This document shows, one piece after another, positions 17,894 to 28,736 of a stretch of 64,000 nt of DNA. The DNA lies in NCBI RefSeq assembly GCF_009903625.1, contig NZ_CP047569.1, positions 1,086,501 through 1,150,500 of the forward strand, written 5' to 3'. A model generated the notes under the pieces. That model saw nothing but the letters and a program-made list of their open reading frames with translations, was not told the DNA's origin and made no database searches. A program made the translations under genes and the position numbers. Each line of letters begins with the position of its first letter. Position 1 is the first letter of the stretch. Source of the DNA: Microbulbifer sp. ALW1 (lineage in GTDB: Bacteria > Pseudomonadota > Gammaproteobacteria > Pseudomonadales > Cellvibrionaceae).

Positions 17894-19900
17894 CTAGCCC
17901 TTTTTCGCCAGGTACCAGAAGCAGAGCGCGAGCCCGCCCAGCCCCAGCCAGGGCGCCAGGGCAAAGTCGCCGATATAGGGCACTTTGCCCGGTGCGCTGA
18001 CCGCCAGCACCGCTACGATAACTCCCATCAGGGCCTCGCCGGTTATCAGGCCCGAGGCCAGCAGCAAACCATCGCCTTCCGCTTCCTGGGATTTCTCCCT
18101 GGATTGGCGGCGCTTGCGCTGCCAGTGTGCCAGCAGGCCGCCGAGGAAGATCGGGATCGATAATCCCAGTGGCAGATAAACACCGACAGCCACCGCCAGT
18201 ACCGGAAAGCGGAATTCCGCCCCACGCTTTTTCTGGATCTGGTCCAGCGCGATCAGCAGCACCGCCAGGCCAAAGCCGATAAAGATATAGTTCCATTCGA
18301 TACCCGCACCAAAAATTCCGGTGGACAGGTCGCGCATCAGGCTGGCCTGGGGTGCGGACAATGGCGTTGCACTGGGGTTGACCGGGCTCACCCGGCCGAT
18401 GCCGTAGCCCTGGTCGAGAATCGACAGCACCAGTGGAATAGCGCCGGCCGCGGCGATGACACCAATGATCTGGAATACCTGCTGGCGCCAGGGGGTGGCA
18501 CCGAGAATGTGTCCACACTTGAGATCCTGCATATTGTCCCCGGCGATGGCCGCGGCGGAGCAGATCATGCCTGCCAGGTACATCACCGCGATGGGGCCGA
18601 GCCGCCCGGCGATGCCGTCGTTGCCCATCAGCTGCAACAGGATCAGCGCGGAGACGATCACCGTGGCAATGGTGACACCGCTGATGGGATTGTTACTGGA
18701 GCCCACCAGGCCCGCCATGTAACCGGCTACCGAGGCAAAGATAAATCCCAGCACCAGCATCAGCGCCGACATGATGGCGGCAATCCAGTAGCGGCTCGGG
18801 AAGCCGTCCAGTGCATGCAGGAAAATAAAATACAGCGGTATTGCGGACAGCAATACCAGCAGGCTGACATAGGGAATCGGCATGTCCTGCTCGGTGCGCA
18901 GCGGTACCTGGCCCGCCTTGGCCTGCCGGTGCGCACGCAGCGATGCCTTGACCCCGTCCACCAGTGGCCGTGCCAGGGTGATCAGGGACCAGACGCCCCC
19001 GACCATCATTGCACCCACGCCGATACGCCGGCACTGCTGCCAGGAGGCATTGGCGAGGTTGTCCCAGTCCTGGGCCGTCCAGCTGCTCATCTCCCCGCTG
19101 ACACCGGCGAGCTGGCGCAGCTCTTCACCGTTCACCAGCCAGTTCAGCGGCACGCCGATTAAGGTGCCGATCACCCCGCCGATAAATACCAGCACCGCCA
19201 CGTTCAGGCCGACGATGTAGCCCACGCCGAGCAGTGCCGGACTGAGGGTGATGTTGCCGGTAAACAGCCAGTGGCCGCCAAGCCAGCTTTTGGTGGCAGC
19301 GACGCCACCGGCGAGGAGGCCGACGCCGGATTCCAGCAGCTTGATCAGGCCGCCGAGCCCGGCGGCGCGCAACAGCAGGCGCAGTCCGCGTTTGGCCTCT
19401 TCGTTGGGGCGGTATTCGGGGTGATCCTTGTCGGTCTGGATACCGCCGGTTTTCAGCACCTGCGCGGTGGCCACACCCTCGGGGAATGCCAGCTCGGTTT
19501 CCACGATCAGGGCGCGTCGCAGGGGAATGGTAAAGGCCACGCCGAGCAGGCCGCCGAGAATGCCGATCAGGGTCAGGGTGCTCCAGTGGTAACCGCTCCA
19601 GGCTCCCATCATGACCAGCGCCGGCATGGTAAAGATGATCCCCGCCGCCAGGGATTCGCCGGCGGAGGCGGAGGTCTGCACCATGTTGTTTTCGAGAATG
19701 GTGGAGCGGCGGAACAGCCGCAGAATGCCCATGGAGGTGGCGGCGGCGGGAATGGAGGCGGAGACGGTGAGGCCGACCAGCAGGCCGATATAAGCATTGG
19801 CGGCGGAAAGCACCGCAGAAAGCAGGGCACCGAGAATCAGCGCCTTGAAAGTCAGCTCATTGAGGATCTGGTCCGCGGGAACAAGAGGACGGTCGGCCAT
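17894..19900 (-). CDS. OPT-family oligopeptide transporter
   Basis: 668 residues with about 14-16 hydrophobic segments. The opening ELTFKALILGALLSAVLSAANAYIGL and the ASIPAAATSMG segment are characteristic of bacterial OPT transporters. It probably imports small peptides or metal-chelate compounds through the inner membrane. The gene stands alone, downstream of the metF terminator, and reads towards the OmpA-like gene. Confidence 0.92.
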   Translation of the reverse strand: MADRPLVPADQILNELTFKALILGALLSAVLSAANAYIGLLVGLTVSASIPAAATSMGILRLFRRSTILENNMVQTSASAGESLAAGIIFTMPALVMMGAWSGYHWSTLTLIGILGGLLGVAFTIPLRRALIVETELAFPEGVATAQVLKTGGIQTDKDHPEYRPNEEAKRGLRLLLRAAGLGGLIKLLESGVGLLAGGVAATKSWLGGHWLFTGNITLSPALLGVGYIVGLNVAVLVFIGGVIGTLIGVPLNWLVNGEELRQLAGVSGEMSSWTAQDWDNLANASWQQCRRIGVGAMMVGGVWSLITLARPLVDGVKASLRAHRQAKAGQVPLRTEQDMPIPYVSLLVLLSAIPLYFIFLHALDGFPSRYWIAAIMSALMLVLGFIFASVAGYMAGLVGSSNNPISGVTIATVIVSALILLQLMGNDGIAGRLGPIAVMYLAGMICSAAAIAGDNMQDLKCGHILGATPWRQQVFQIIGVIAAAGAIPLVLSILDQGYGIGRVSPVNPSATPLSAPQASLMRDLSTGIFGAGIEWNYIFIGFGLAVLLIALDQIQKKRGAEFRFPVLAVAVGVYLPLGLSIPIFLGGLLAHWQRKRRQSREKSQEAEGDGLLLASGLITGEALMGVIVAVLAVSAPGKVPYIGDFALAPWLGLGGLALCFWYLAKKG

Positions 19901-19946
19901 AAACGAATCCGTGTCATTAGGCTTTTATGTCTCTTTAGATAGCAAA

Positions 19947-19969
19947 AAAAGGGGCAGTCTGCCCCTTTT
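19947..19969 (-). terminator. intrinsic terminator of the SAM-cycle operon
   Basis: A 10-bp stem (19947-19956 with 19960-19969) and 3-base loop lie downstream of metF. On the minus strand it is followed by seven T residues, a classic strong terminator separating metF from the OPT gene. Confidence 0.88.
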
Positions 19970-20048
19970 CTATCGCGGTTACCGGGATTTTCGCGGTGGT
20001 CTCCCGGTTACCAGTCAGCGTTGTCGCCAGTTACCCCAGCGACCCCGG

Positions 20049-20879
20049 TTACCCCAGTTCTAGCGCCTTCAGAATGCTCGCGGTGGGTTCCACCTGGTTC
20101 ATGGTGTAGAAGTGCAATCCCGGCGCACCGCCTTCCAGCAGGGTTTCGCACAGGTCGGTCACTATCTCCAGGCCGAGCTTCTTCACATCTTCCGGATTGC
20201 GGTAGCTTTCCATGCGGTACTTCAACCAGCGCGGAATTTCCGCGCCGCAGTTGCGGGAGAAACGCGCCAGGTTGGTGAAGTTGGTGATTGGCATAATGCC
20301 CGGATAAATGGGTGCGTCGATACCGGCCTTCTGGCACTGGTCGAGGAAATAAAAGTAGGCATCCGGGTTGTAGAAGTACTGGGTCAGCGCGCTGTTGGCA
20401 CCGGCCTCGAACTTGCCTTTCAAAAAGCGGATATCGTCGTCGTAGCTTTCGGCTTCCGGGTGGATTTCCGGGTAGGCCGCCACTTCCAGGTGGAAGTGAT
20501 CTCCGGTGTGGCGGCGGATAAAGGCCACCAATTCATTGGCGTATACCAGCTGGGCTACGGAACCCATGCCGGAGGGCATATCGCCGCGCAGAGCGACAAT
20601 GCGATCGACACCGGCTTCCTTGTAGCGGTTCAGCAGTTCCAGCACGATCTCTTCGTTGTCACCGCCAAACGACAGATGGGGTGCAATGGAGATACCGTCC
20701 TTGCGCAGGCTGGTGACAATATTGACGGTGGTATCGCGAGTGGTACCGCCAGCGCCGTATGTTACGGAGAAAAATTCCGGATTGAACGCCTGCAGTTGCT
20801 CGCGTGTATTGTAAAGCTTGTCCCGACCCTCTTCGGTCTTGGGCGGGAAAAACTCAAAGCTGATACGTAAATCACTCAT
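20049..20879 (-). CDS. metF: 5,10-methylenetetrahydrofolate reductase
   Basis: 276 residues, a TIM-barrel FAD enzyme that makes 5-methyl-THF for methionine synthesis. The start is ATG at 20879, giving MSDLRISFEFFPPK, the standard MetF N-terminus; an upstream in-frame ATG at 20903 is not conserved. VTYGAGGTTR and ALRGD motifs for folate and FAD binding are present. It is the last gene of the metK-ahcY-metF group, 64 bases after ahcY, and ends at an intrinsic terminator. Its neighbours place it in the activated methyl cycle. Confidence 0.96.
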   Translation of the reverse strand: MSDLRISFEFFPPKTEEGRDKLYNTREQLQAFNPEFFSVTYGAGGTTRDTTVNIVTSLRKDGISIAPHLSFGGDNEEIVLELLNRYKEAGVDRIVALRGDMPSGMGSVAQLVYANELVAFIRRHTGDHFHLEVAAYPEIHPEAESYDDDIRFLKGKFEAGANSALTQYFYNPDAYFYFLDQCQKAGIDAPIYPGIMPITNFTNLARFSRNCGAEIPRWLKYRMESYRNPEDVKKLGLEIVTDLCETLLEGGAPGLHFYTMNQVEPTASILKALELG

Positions 20880-20903
20880 TGTTCTTTTCCATTCCCTCGG
20901 CAA

Positions 20904-20930
20904 CCGGCCGCAAGAGGACGTTGCGGCCGG
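20904..20930 (-). other. GC-rich hairpin between ahcY and metF
   Basis: A perfect 10-bp GC-rich stem (20904-20913 with 20921-20930) and 7-base loop lie in the short ahcY-metF gap. On the coding strand no T run follows, so it may be a processing or stabilising structure that sets different mRNA levels for the two genes. Confidence 0.5.
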
Positions 20931-20943
20931 CCGTGAGGTTTTT

Positions 20944-22320
20944 TTAATACTTGTAACTTTCTGGCTTGTAGGGGCCGTCTACAGATACGCCAATGTATTT
21001 GGCCTGGTCTTCGGTCATGCGGGTGATCACGCCGCCGAAGCCTTCCACCATGTATTTGGCCACTTCCTCGTCCAGGTGCTTCGGCAGCACTTTGACGTAG
21101 AGTGCAGACACTTTCTGGTCCGCCGGCAGATCGGCAAACTTTTCTTCGAACAGGTGAATCTGGGCCAGCACCTGGTTGGCGAAGGAGCCGTCCATGATGC
21201 GGCTGGGGTGGCCGGTGGCGTTGCCCAGGTTGACCAGGCGACCTTCGGACAGCAGCAACAGGTGATCGTTGGTTGCCGCATTGCGCACGATTTTGTGTAC
21301 CTGCGGTTTTACTTCCTGCCATTCCCAGTTCTTGCGCATAAACGCGGTGTCGATCTCGTTATCGAAGTGACCGATATTGCACACCACGGCGCCGGACTTC
21401 AGTGCGGCCAGCATGTGCGCATCGCACACATTGACGTTGCCGGTGGTGGTGACGAGCAGATCGGTTTTCGCCAGCAGTGCGCGATCGATGCAGTCGGAGG
21501 TGCCGTCGTTGATGCCATTGATATAGGGCGACACCAGCTCAAAGCCGTCCATGCACGCCTGCATGGCACAGATGGGATCGACCTCGGTGACTTTTACGAT
21601 CATGCCTTCCTGACGCAGGGAGGCGGCAGAGCCTTTACCCACATCGCCGTAACCGATGACCAGCGCTTTTTTGCCGGACAGCAGGTGGTCGGTGCCGCGC
21701 TTGATGGCATCGTTCAGGCTGTGGCGACAGCCGTACTTGTTGTCGTTCTTGCTCTTGGTCACCGCGTCGTTCACGTTGATCGCCGGAACCTTCAAGGTGC
21801 CCGCTTTCAGCATGTCCTGCAGGCGGTGTACGCCGGTGGTGGTCTCTTCACTGATGCCGTGTACCGCATCGAGAAGTTCCGGGTACTTGCGGTGCAGCAG
21901 CTCGGTGAGGTCGCCACCATCGTCCAGAATCATGTTCGGCTGCCAGCCGGCCACGTCGGCACCAATGGTGCGCTCCAGGCACCAGTCATACTCTTCTTCG
22001 GTTTCGCCCTTCCAGGCGAAGACCGGAATACCACTGGCGGCGATGGCAGCGGCCGCGTGATCCTGGGTGGAAAAAATATTGCAGGAGGACCAGCGCACTT
22101 CCGCGCCCAGGGCAACCAGGGTCTCGATCAGTACCGCGGTCTGGATGGTCATGTGGATACAGCCCATGATGCGGGCGCCGGCCAGCGGCTGTGCAGCACG
22201 GTATTTTTCCCGCAGGGTGATCAGGGCTGGCATTTCGCCTTCGGCAATTTCGATTTCCTTGCGGCCCCAGTCGGCGAGGGAAATGTCGGCTACTTTGAAG
22301 TCTTTAAATTCGGTGCTCAT
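20944..22320 (-). CDS. ahcY: S-adenosylhomocysteine hydrolase
   Basis: 458 residues. Cleaves SAH to adenosine and homocysteine with tightly bound NAD. The start ([20 protein letters not shown]), the [14 protein letters not shown] motif with the active-site lysine, the GYGDVGKG dinucleotide loop and the C-terminal YKPESYKY end are all typical. Middle gene of the minus-strand SAM-cycle group, 82 bases downstream of metK. Confidence 0.98.
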   Translation of the reverse strand: MSTEFKDFKVADISLADWGRKEIEIAEGEMPALITLREKYRAAQPLAGARIMGCIHMTIQTAVLIETLVALGAEVRWSSCNIFSTQDHAAAAIAASGIPVFAWKGETEEEYDWCLERTIGADVAGWQPNMILDDGGDLTELLHRKYPELLDAVHGISEETTTGVHRLQDMLKAGTLKVPAINVNDAVTKSKNDNKYGCRHSLNDAIKRGTDHLLSGKKALVIGYGDVGKGSAASLRQEGMIVKVTEVDPICAMQACMDGFELVSPYINGINDGTSDCIDRALLAKTDLLVTTTGNVNVCDAHMLAALKSGAVVCNIGHFDNEIDTAFMRKNWEWQEVKPQVHKIVRNAATNDHLLLLSEGRLVNLGNATGHPSRIMDGSFANQVLAQIHLFEEKFADLPADQKVSALYVKVLPKHLDEEVAKYMVEGFGGVITRMTEDQAKYIGVSVDGPYKPESYKY

Positions 22321-22375
22321 CGGGTTTGTTACCTAAATTTTCTGAATGTTCGCGTTGGTTGTGCCAAGCGTATTG

Positions 22376-22394
22376 GGCGGGCTTGTGGCCCGCC
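22376..22394 (-). other. hairpin in the metK-ahcY gap
   Basis: A 7-bp GC stem (22376-22382 with 22388-22394) follows metK by 8 bases. It lacks a T run on the coding strand, so it is probably a weak attenuator or stabiliser rather than a full terminator. Confidence 0.45.
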
Positions 22395-22402
22395 TGTTTC
22401 AA

Positions 22403-23623
<1,221 letters not shown>

Positions 23624-23707
23624 TGTGATTTCTCCATTTGCGCCGAAGCGCTCCTTTTTCCGCTGCTGGCGGAGTGCAAAACTTAATAGGGATCAAGTCC
23701 TGAATAA

Positions 23708-24673
23708 TCAGGGCTTAACAAACTCCTGAATCTGAATCTGAAATCCATTGCGCAATGCGCTGTGCTCACTGCGGCCTTTCTGCAGGCCTGCATCTGCAGC
23801 CCACTCAACCAGCTGTTGAGGTGCAAATCCCAGCCAGAGGTCGCCGCAGGCATCCCGCGCCCAATCCTGGGTGTGGTCGTGCAGCTCGGTAATCAACAGC
23901 TGGCCGCCCACTTTCAGTGAGCGCTGTAAGTCGTGAAAAATCTGCGCCGGCTCCGGTGTGTGGTGCAGCACCATATTCACCACAATGCAGTCCGCACTTT
24001 CCGGACGGGCCGCTGCCGCGCGGGTGTCATCGCACACGAACTCGATATTCTGCAGACCTTTATCGTCGGCAAATGCCTGTGCCCGTTCCAGCATCGTCTT
24101 CGACAGGTCCAGGGCGGTCACGGTGCCAAAACGGCTCGCCAGTTCCTCCAGAAACTCCCCTTCACCGGGGCCAACCTCCAGCGCGTGACGCCCGGGTTTC
24201 AGCAGCTGTGCTACCTGGGGACCGTAGACGCTATAACTAGCGATCAACTCCTGCTGCTCGCGGAAGCGATTGCCGTAGTCCGCAAAGAAACGCCGCGACG
24301 CCTCGGTGCGCTCGGCGGCGATCTGCGCCACGGTCTCGGCGCGAGCATCGGCAAGGGGCAGCTGGTCCAGGCCGGCGAACAACTGCTGTAGCAGCTCGTT
24401 GCCCACGGACCGGCGGTAAAACAGGTTGTTGCCCTCGCGGCGCTTGCTCACCAGCTCCGCCTGGGCCAGCACCTTGAGGTGGTGGGACAGGGCCGGCTGG
24501 CGCAGGTCGAAGATGCGGCACAGCTCCAGCACGCTGTAGGAGTCCTGGGCCAGCAGGCGCAATATCTCCAGGCGCAGCGGGTCGCCAGCGGCCTTGAGGG
24601 TCGCTGCCAGTTGCGGAATTTGGTCGCTGTCGTGATTTTCACGGTCAGCAGTGGTATTGCGGGAGTCAAGCAT
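23708..24673 (-). CDS. ArsR-family regulator fused to a SAM-dependent methyltransferase domain (SahR-like)
   Basis: 321 residues. An ArsR-type winged helix (about 20-95; LRLEILRLLAQ, QPALSHHLKVLAQAELV, GNNLFYR) is followed by a class I methyltransferase fold with motif I LEVGPGEGEF (about 165-174), a DLS acidic loop and VVNMVLHHTP. The metal-binding cysteines of classical ArsR sensors are not evident. This fusion next to metK-ahcY-metF matches the known SahR type, which senses S-adenosylhomocysteine and controls methionine-cycle genes; I infer the methyltransferase fold is the ligand sensor. The promoter has two inverted repeats that are good operator candidates. Confidence 0.85.
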   Translation of the reverse strand: MLDSRNTTADRENHDSDQIPQLAATLKAAGDPLRLEILRLLAQDSYSVLELCRIFDLRQPALSHHLKVLAQAELVSKRREGNNLFYRRSVGNELLQQLFAGLDQLPLADARAETVAQIAAERTEASRRFFADYGNRFREQQELIASYSVYGPQVAQLLKPGRHALEVGPGEGEFLEELASRFGTVTALDLSKTMLERAQAFADDKGLQNIEFVCDDTRAAAARPESADCIVVNMVLHHTPEPAQIFHDLQRSLKVGGQLLITELHDHTQDWARDACGDLWLGFAPQQLVEWAADAGLQKGRSEHSALRNGFQIQIQEFVKP

Positions 24674-24704
24674 GGCGGGGAGTCTAGCAGTGCATGCTGC
24701 CTAT

Positions 24705-24720
24705 ATCAAAATTTTTTGAT
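24705..24720. promoter_or_regulatory. candidate SahR-like operator 1 (perfect inverted repeat)
   Basis: ATCAAA and TTTGAT separated by 4 bases form a perfect 6+6 inverted repeat, 32-47 bases upstream of the ArsR-methyltransferase start. Size and symmetry suit a dimeric winged-helix repressor. Confidence 0.65.
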
Positions 24721-24728
24721 TAAGGTGT

Positions 24729-24744
24729 ATCGAAATAGTTTGAT
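24729..24744. promoter_or_regulatory. candidate SahR-like operator 2 (one mismatch)
   Basis: ATCGAA and TTTGAT with a 4-base spacer repeat the pattern of operator 1 with one mismatch, 24 bases away centre to centre. The paired sites suggest cooperative binding and autoregulation of the SAM-cycle block. The rest of the 24674-24987 intergenic region shows no gene. Confidence 0.6.
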
Positions 24745-24987
24745 GCAGATGTAACTAATCCACACAGGATCGATAAGATTGTGCTTTGTTAGGAAAATGT
24801 TGCTGCCTCAAGCGGAGAATTGAACCGACAGGCTTTGCGCCGGGCGGGGGATTACGGGAAAATACGCCCCCCGATTTGTCGCCGGTTCAGATCGAGCCGG
24901 GCAATTGGCGACAGCGGCAAACTGGCCACCAGAGTCGGGTCCGCAGCGCATCTGATGAACCGAAGATCCCCAAACCGAGAATTCCCT

Positions 24988-26988
24988 ATGTCTTCTACTC
25001 CGTCTCGCACAGAAAAGGCCAACGCCATTCGCGCCCTGTCTATGGACGCGGTCCAGAAAGCCAAGAGCGGCCACCCCGGCGCGCCCATGGGCATGGCAGA
25101 TATCGCCGAAGTGCTGTGGAACGACTACCTGAAACACAATCCGGCCAACCCCGAGTGGGCGGACCGCGACCGCTTCGTGCTGTCCAATGGCCACGGTTCC
25201 ATGCTGCTGTATTCCCTGCTGCACCTCACAGGCTATGACCTGTCTATCCACGAGCTGCAGAACTTCCGCCAGTTGCACTCCAAAACCCCGGGCCACCCGG
25301 AGTACGGCTATGCGCCGGGCGTTGAAACCACCACCGGTCCCCTGGGCCAGGGTATCACCAACGCGGTGGGCTTTGCGCTGGCAGAAAAAGTACTGGCGGC
25401 CCAGTTCAATCGCGAAGGTTACGAGCTGGTGGATCACCACACCTACTGCTTCCTCGGTGACGGCTGCCTGATGGAAGGCATCTCCCACGAAGCCTGCTCC
25501 CTGGCCGGCACCCTGGGCCTGGGCAAACTGATTGCGTTCTACGATGACAACGGCATTTCCATCGACGGTGAAGTGGAAGGCTGGTTCACCGACGACACGC
25601 CCAAGCGTTTCGAATCCTACGGCTGGCACGTGATTGCCAACGTCGACGGCCACGATCCGGCCGCGATCAAGGCCGCGATTGAAGAAGCCCGCGCAGAAAC
25701 CAGCAAGCCCACCATCATCTGCTGCAAAACCGTGATCGGCTTCGGCTCCCCTAACAAGCAGGGCCGCGAAGAGTGTCACGGCGCGCCGCTGGGCGACGAA
25801 GAAATCGCCCTGGTACGCGAAACCCTGGGCTGGAAGCACGAGCCTTTCGTGATCCCCGAAGACCTGTACCAGGCCTGGGACGGTCGCGCCAAAGGCGCCG
25901 AGCAGGAAGACGAGTGGAAAGACATCTTCGCCGACTATCAGGAAGCCCACCCGGAACTGGCGGCCGAATTCGAACGCCGCATGAGCGGTGAATTGCCGGC
26001 AGACTTCCTTGCCAAGGCCGACGAGTACATCAAACAGTGCCAGGCCGACGGCGAGAAAATTGCCTCCCGCAAAGCCAGCCAGAACGCCCTCAACGCTTTC
26101 GGCCCACTGCTACCGGAATTCCTCGGCGGCTCCGCCGACCTGGCCGGCTCCAACCTCACCATCTGGTCCGGCTCCAAAGGCGTTTCCGCGGAAGACGCCT
26201 CCGGTAACTACCTCTACTACGGCGTGCGCGAATTCGGCATGAGCGCCATCATGAACGGCATCGCCCTGCACGGCGGCTTCGTCCCCTACGGCGCCACCTT
26301 CCTGATGTTCATGGAATACGCCCGCAACGCCGTGCGCATGGCCGCGCTGATGAAGCAGAAAGTCATCTTCGTCTACACCCACGACTCCATCGGTCTCGGC
26401 GAAGACGGCCCCACCCACCAGCCGGTAGAACAGCTCACCGCCCTGCGTTCCACCCCGAACCTGCACACCTGGCGCCCCTGCGACGCCACCGAATCCGCAG
26501 TGAGCTGGAAAATGGCCGTATCCCGCAGCGAAGGCCCCAGCGCCCTCATCTTCAGCCGCCAGGGCCTCGCCCCGCAGGCGCGCACCGATGAGCAGCTGGC
26601 AGCGATCGAAAAGGGCGGCTACATCCTGCGCGATTGCGACGGCGAACCCGAAGCCATCATCATCGCCACCGGCTCCGAAGTAGAGCTCGCCACCGCCGCC
26701 GCCGAACAACTGTCCGGCCGCAAAGTGCGCGTCGTCTCCATGCCCTGTGCCGAAGCCTTCTCCGCGCAGAGCGCCGACTACCGCGAGTCTGTACTGCCTG
26801 CTTCCGTGCGCGCCCGCGTTGCAGTAGAAGCCTGTCACAAAGACTACTGGCACAAGTTTGTCGGCTTCGACGGCGCCATCATCGGTATGGACACCTTCGG
26901 TGAATCTGCACCGGCAGGTGATCTGATGAAGCACTTTGGCATCACTGCCGAGAAAGTTGTGGAAGCGGTTGAAGGACTGCTGAAGTAA
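24988..26988 (+). CDS. tkt: transketolase
   Basis: 666 residues, the normal length. The likely start is ATG 24988 ([20 protein letters not shown]); an open frame extends to 24820 but is not conserved. Thiamine diphosphate motif [13 protein letters not shown]...[10 protein letters not shown], substrate loop SGHPGAPMG and the [15 protein letters not shown] motif are all present. Works in the pentose phosphate pathway and supplies erythrose-4-phosphate, which ties it to epd downstream. It is divergent from the SAM-cycle regulator. Confidence 0.97.
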   Translation: MSSTPSRTEKANAIRALSMDAVQKAKSGHPGAPMGMADIAEVLWNDYLKHNPANPEWADRDRFVLSNGHGSMLLYSLLHLTGYDLSIHELQNFRQLHSKTPGHPEYGYAPGVETTTGPLGQGITNAVGFALAEKVLAAQFNREGYELVDHHTYCFLGDGCLMEGISHEACSLAGTLGLGKLIAFYDDNGISIDGEVEGWFTDDTPKRFESYGWHVIANVDGHDPAAIKAAIEEARAETSKPTIICCKTVIGFGSPNKQGREECHGAPLGDEEIALVRETLGWKHEPFVIPEDLYQAWDGRAKGAEQEDEWKDIFADYQEAHPELAAEFERRMSGELPADFLAKADEYIKQCQADGEKIASRKASQNALNAFGPLLPEFLGGSADLAGSNLTIWSGSKGVSAEDASGNYLYYGVREFGMSAIMNGIALHGGFVPYGATFLMFMEYARNAVRMAALMKQKVIFVYTHDSIGLGEDGPTHQPVEQLTALRSTPNLHTWRPCDATESAVSWKMAVSRSEGPSALIFSRQGLAPQARTDEQLAAIEKGGYILRDCDGEPEAIIIATGSEVELATAAAEQLSGRKVRVVSMPCAEAFSAQSADYRESVLPASVRARVAVEACHKDYWHKFVGFDGAIIGMDTFGESAPAGDLMKHFGITAEKVVEAVEGLLK

Positions 26989-27027
26989 CAACGGGCCACA
27001 AGTCGAAGCACTGTGGTTTGAATAGAA

Positions 27028-27139
27028 GGGCAGGTGCTGGGGACGGGTTTTCAGGATCGTCGGCAACAGGGATGTTGCCGACGAAGCGTACAGGGATGTA
27101 TTCACAGCGGTCCTGAAAACCCGTCCCCAGGGCCTGCCC
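27028..27139. repeat. long structured inverted repeat between tkt and epd
   Basis: Outer arms 27028-27056 and 27111-27139 pair at 27 of 29 positions. Between them lie a perfect 12-bp hairpin (27057-27068 with 27073-27084, loop GGGA) and a weaker TACA/TGTA hairpin around 27089-27100. Both inner hairpins share the core AGGGATGT. The whole could fold as a three-armed structure in DNA or RNA. It could be an interspersed REP/MITE-like element and could also block read-through from tkt into epd. Confidence 0.75.
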
Positions 27140-27195
27140 GCCACCGCACTGGAACAGAGCAAACCCGAAGGCGGTGGAGTTAGCCCGAGGAATGC

Positions 27196-28218
27196 ATGTC
27201 CAACCACCCAATAAGACTCGCCATCAATGGCTACGGCCGCATAGGTCGCTCTGTATTAAGAGCCCTGTACGAATCCAACCTGCGCGACCAACTGCAGATC
27301 GTCTCCATTAACGAACTGGCCGACTGCACCACCATCGCCCATCTCACCAAATACGACACCGTCCACGGCCGCTTCCACGGCGACGTCGCCGTGCACAACG
27401 AAACCCTGCATATCAACGGTGACCAGATCGCCGTCACCCATCACCGGGACCTCGAAAATCTCGACTGGCGCAACCCCCAGGTCGACATAGTCCTCGAATG
27501 CACCGGCAGCTTCACCGAACGCCAGCGCGCCGAACTGCACTTAAAAGCAGGGGCAAAAAAAGTCATCTTCTCCCAGCCCGCCACCAGCGACGTCGACGCC
27601 ACCATCGTCTACGGCGTCAACGACACCGCGCTTACCGGCCAAGAGACCATCATCTCCGCCGCCTCTTGCACCACCAACTGCAGCATCCCCGTCATCGCCG
27701 CCCTGGAAAGCGCCTTCGGCATCGAAGCCGGCGTCATCACCACCATCCACTCCGCGATGAACGACCAGCCGGTAAACGACGCCTACCACCACACCGACCT
27801 GCGCAAAACCCGCTCCGCCATCTCCTCTATCATTCCGGTGGACACCGGCCTCGCCCGCGGTATCGAGCGCATACTCCCCGACATGGCCGGCAAATTCGAA
27901 GCCCAGGCCATGCGCGTGCCCACGGTAAACGTCTCCGCCATCGACCTCTCGGTGCAGCTGAAAAAATCCGTTACCCAGGCCGAAGTCAATTCCGTACTGA
28001 AAACCGCAGCGGAAAGCCGCTTCTCCGGCGTGCTCGGCTACAGCGAAGAGCCCCTGACCTCCTGTGACTACAACCACGACCCCCGCTCCGGCATCGTCGA
28101 TGCCAGTCAGACGCGGGTCGCCGGCGGAAGGCTGGTCAAGGTCCTGATCTGGTTCGATAACGAATGGGGCTTTGCCAACCGCATGCTGGATGTCACCCGC
28201 GCCCTGCAATCCCACTAG
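27196..28218 (+). CDS. epd: D-erythrose-4-phosphate dehydrogenase
   Basis: 340 residues of the GAPDH superfamily. NAD-binding NGYGRIGR (11-18), the INELAD motif that is typical of erythrose-4-phosphate dehydrogenases rather than GapA, catalytic Cys158 in ASCTTNC, and the [12 protein letters not shown] end. Oxidises erythrose-4-phosphate towards pyridoxal phosphate synthesis. Follows tkt, a usual neighbour, but pgk and fba, which usually come next, lie 31 kb away in this window. Confidence 0.92.
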   Translation: MSNHPIRLAINGYGRIGRSVLRALYESNLRDQLQIVSINELADCTTIAHLTKYDTVHGRFHGDVAVHNETLHINGDQIAVTHHRDLENLDWRNPQVDIVLECTGSFTERQRAELHLKAGAKKVIFSQPATSDVDATIVYGVNDTALTGQETIISAASCTTNCSIPVIAALESAFGIEAGVITTIHSAMNDQPVNDAYHHTDLRKTRSAISSIIPVDTGLARGIERILPDMAGKFEAQAMRVPTVNVSAIDLSVQLKKSVTQAEVNSVLKTAAESRFSGVLGYSEEPLTSCDYNHDPRSGIVDASQTRVAGGRLVKVLIWFDNEWGFANRMLDVTRALQSH

Positions 28219-28219
28219 C

Positions 28220-28696
28220 GTGCAAATCATTCTCCTCACTCACGAGCGCGAGCTGGAGCGCCCCACGAATACCGGGAAGCTGGCGCTGGAAGGAGATACA
28301 GGGGCCGCAATCCGGCGGCTAGTGTGGCAGCGCACAGCGCCTGATCCCGGGTTGCTGGAGACGCTGCAGCAGCCGGGCTGTGGCCTGGTCTATCCCCAGA
28401 GTGAAATGTCCGGGGAAGCAGCGTCTGCGTTGAGCCTGGAGGAGTGTGAAACCTTTGTCCTGCTGGATGGCACCTGGCAGGAAGCGCGCAAAATGTTCAA
28501 TCGCAGCCCTTACCTGAAGCCACTGCCGAGCGTTGAGCTGGCGGCAGAGCGGCCATCGCAATTTACCCTGCGGCGCAATCAGCGCGATGGTGGGCTGTGT
28601 ACGGTGGAGTGCATTATCGAAATACTGCGGGCAAAGGGACGGGCGGATATGGCGGGCGGGCTGGAAGCGCGCTTCCTCGCATTTCTTGGCCGCTAG
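28220..28696 (+). CDS. DTW-domain tRNA-uridine aminocarboxypropyltransferase
   Basis: 158 residues from GTG 28220, one base after the epd stop, so probably translated by coupling. The signature LDGTWQEARKM contains the D-x-T-W core of the DTW family (TapT/TrcA-like), which transfers the aminocarboxypropyl group of SAM to tRNA uridines. The family's early HERELERPTNTGK segment is also present. Shorter than the usual about 200 residues because the N-terminal Cys-rich zinc part is missing, which is common in one DTW subgroup. Confidence 0.8.
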   Translation: MQIILLTHERELERPTNTGKLALEGDTGAAIRRLVWQRTAPDPGLLETLQQPGCGLVYPQSEMSGEAASALSLEECETFVLLDGTWQEARKMFNRSPYLKPLPSVELAAERPSQFTLRRNQRDGGLCTVECIIEILRAKGRADMAGGLEARFLAFLGR

Positions 28697-28736
28697 GCGG
28701 GCACTTACCTAAGGCCATACCCGCCGATCTCAGCGG

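Noticed and set aside
23624..23707. Possible SAH or SAM riboswitch upstream of metK
   Set aside because: The minus strand has GGAGCGC, which slightly resembles part of the SAH riboswitch, but the other conserved segments and pairing are missing.
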